Source: Comamonadaceae bacterium (lineage in GTDB: Bacteria > Pseudomonadota > Gammaproteobacteria > Burkholderiales > Burkholderiaceae_C). Taken from it: 5,591 nucleotides of DNA. This document shows, piece by piece, positions 5,090-5,591 of the stretch (its first letter is position 1; every line of letters starts with the position of its first letter). The stretch spans positions 1-5,591 of the forward strand of contig CANCAO010000134.1 in NCBI GenBank assembly GCA_947374105.1, read 5' to 3'. The notes beneath the pieces are model-generated. The model saw only the letters and a program-made list of their open reading frames with translations, had not been told where the DNA came from and searched no databases. The position numbers and the translations under genes were made by a program.

Positions 5090-5559
5090 GGCACCGATGC
5101 GACACGTACCGCTAGCACTATTGCTCGTCGCTTTGATGTGCAACGTGCAGGCTGCTTCGCCGAAAGTCCCAAAGGATGTCGATCAATTTCTTGACCGGCG
5201 CGAGGCCTGCGATCACTTTCGAGGTGAGGACGGGTACGACGAAGAACGGCGGCTTGAAATTCAACGCGCGCTCTGCGAAACATGTCTCGGAACAGATGCG
5301 GAACTTGCAAGGCTCAAGGCGAAGTACAAAAAAGTGGAGTCAGTCCAAGTTCGACTTGAAGTCTTCGAATCCCATATTGAGCCGAAAAAGAAGGACGATC
5401 AGGTCAAGCTCTGCAGGGCGCTAAAAAGTCCAAAATGACCAGATCGAATGTGCCGTCTAACCAGTCGCTCGAGTGGACCTCCACCAGCTGGCCGCGCTAC
5501 GCTCAGCAGTTCATCATCGCTTCGCGCGGCCAGCCGGATCCGGCCCCTCCGCTCTAACG
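5084..5559 (+). mobile_element. Integron gene cassette (one open reading frame plus attC)
   Basis: The unit runs from the TT of the left core site to the G of the right core site, about 476 bp. It has typical cassette economy: 13 nt from the boundary to the start codon, one gene filling the unit, and an attC starting 17 nt after the stop codon. There is no promoter of its own, so expression would depend on outside transcription; the insertion sequence now separates it from anything upstream. Confidence 0.85.
5097..5438 (+). CDS. Cassette-encoded small secreted protein of unknown function
   Basis: Encodes 113 residues. Residues 1-19 form a typical signal peptide: a short basic start, a hydrophobic core of Leu, Ala and Val, and a likely cleavage after Ala19 (VQA before AS). 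The mature part of about 94 residues is highly charged and probably periplasmic. It has VDQFLDRREACDHFRGE (about 28-44), then CETCLGTDAELARLKAKYK (60-78), with mature-form cysteines at 38, 60, 63 and 104. The combination of RRxxCDHFRGE and CxGTDxxLxxLKxxY recalls a family of uncharacterised proteins common in cassettes and genomes of Xanthomonas and Burkholderiales; this is from memory. Cys15 lies in the signal peptide but ALMC is a poor lipobox, so a lipoprotein is unlikely. No ribosome binding site fits in the short leader. The function is unknown. Confidence 0.8.
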   Translation: MRHVPLALLLVALMCNVQAASPKVPKDVDQFLDRREACDHFRGEDGYDEERRLEIQRALCETCLGTDAELARLKAKYKKVESVQVRLEVFESHIEPKKKDDQVKLCRALKSPK

Positions 5560-5565
5560 TTGAGG
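5455..5565 (+). other. Integron attC recombination site (59-base element)
   Basis: R'' is GTCTAAC (5455-5461), matching RYYYAAC, and R' is GTTGAGG (5559-5565), matching GTTRRRY except for the last base. Between them GCTGGCCGCGC (5487-5497) and GCGCGGCCAGC (5524-5534) form a perfect 11-bp stem with a 26-nt loop. Further out, GAGTGGA (5471-5477) and TCCGCTC (5549-5555 region) pair with one mismatch and suit the L''/L' arms. R' does not mirror R'' because, past its first base, R' belongs to the next cassette. The orientation matches the cassette gene. Confidence 0.87.
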
Positions 5566-5578
5566 CTACCACGCACGC

Positions 5579-5591
5579 ATGTCCGCTAGCT
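5579..5591 (+). CDS. Possible start of the next cassette gene (partial)
   Basis: ATG at 5579 lies 13 nt after the core site GTTGAGG, the same close spacing as in the preceding cassette, and the frame (MSAS) is open to the window edge. Only four codons are visible, so this rests on position alone. Confidence 0.3.

Overview
The window looks like a chromosomal segment of a betaproteobacterium of the order Burkholderiales, most likely family Comamonadaceae. This is inferred from the protein sequences, the suhB - trmJ - cysE gene order, moderately high GC, and two repeats that resemble dispersed repeats of that group. I worked from the sequence alone, so no genus is claimed.

Positions 1-3487 are ordinary chromosome. 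The 3' part of a thiamine-diphosphate enzyme of the acetolactate synthase large-subunit family runs into suhB (inositol-phosphate phosphatase), which is on the opposite strand. Upstream of suhB, and divergent from it, are trmJ (tRNA 2'-O-methyltransferase) and cysE (serine O-acetyltransferase), 9 nt apart and probably co-transcribed. The TrmJ protein is unusually long. Two in-frame insertions that look like dispersed DNA repeats translated as protein lie within it, one inside the methyltransferase domain and one in the linker to the C-terminal region.

Positions 3488-3916 hold no convincing gene. There is an AT-rich inverted repeat, a perfect 15-bp direct repeat, a 25-codon reading frame behind an ideal ribosome binding site, and a small hairpin.

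Positions 3917-5591 are integron-type mobile DNA. A complete-looking IS110/IS1111-family insertion sequence lies between two copies of an 11-bp direct repeat 1160 bp apart. It abuts an integron core site (GTTAGAC). Immediately beyond is a gene cassette of about 475 bp: an open reading frame for a small secreted protein starts 8 nt after the core site and is followed by an attC recombination site of about 111 bp with a perfect 11-bp inner stem. The first codons of a possible next cassette lie at the right edge. No integrase gene is visible, so this is either the edge of an integrase-less cassette cluster or part of a larger integron whose integrase lies elsewhere.

The most interesting parts are the insertion sequence sitting precisely at an integron core site; a structured 5' segment of the element that could encode its guide (bridge/seek) RNA; a transposase frame with no normal start codon where the family begins; and the repeat-derived insertions in trmJ.
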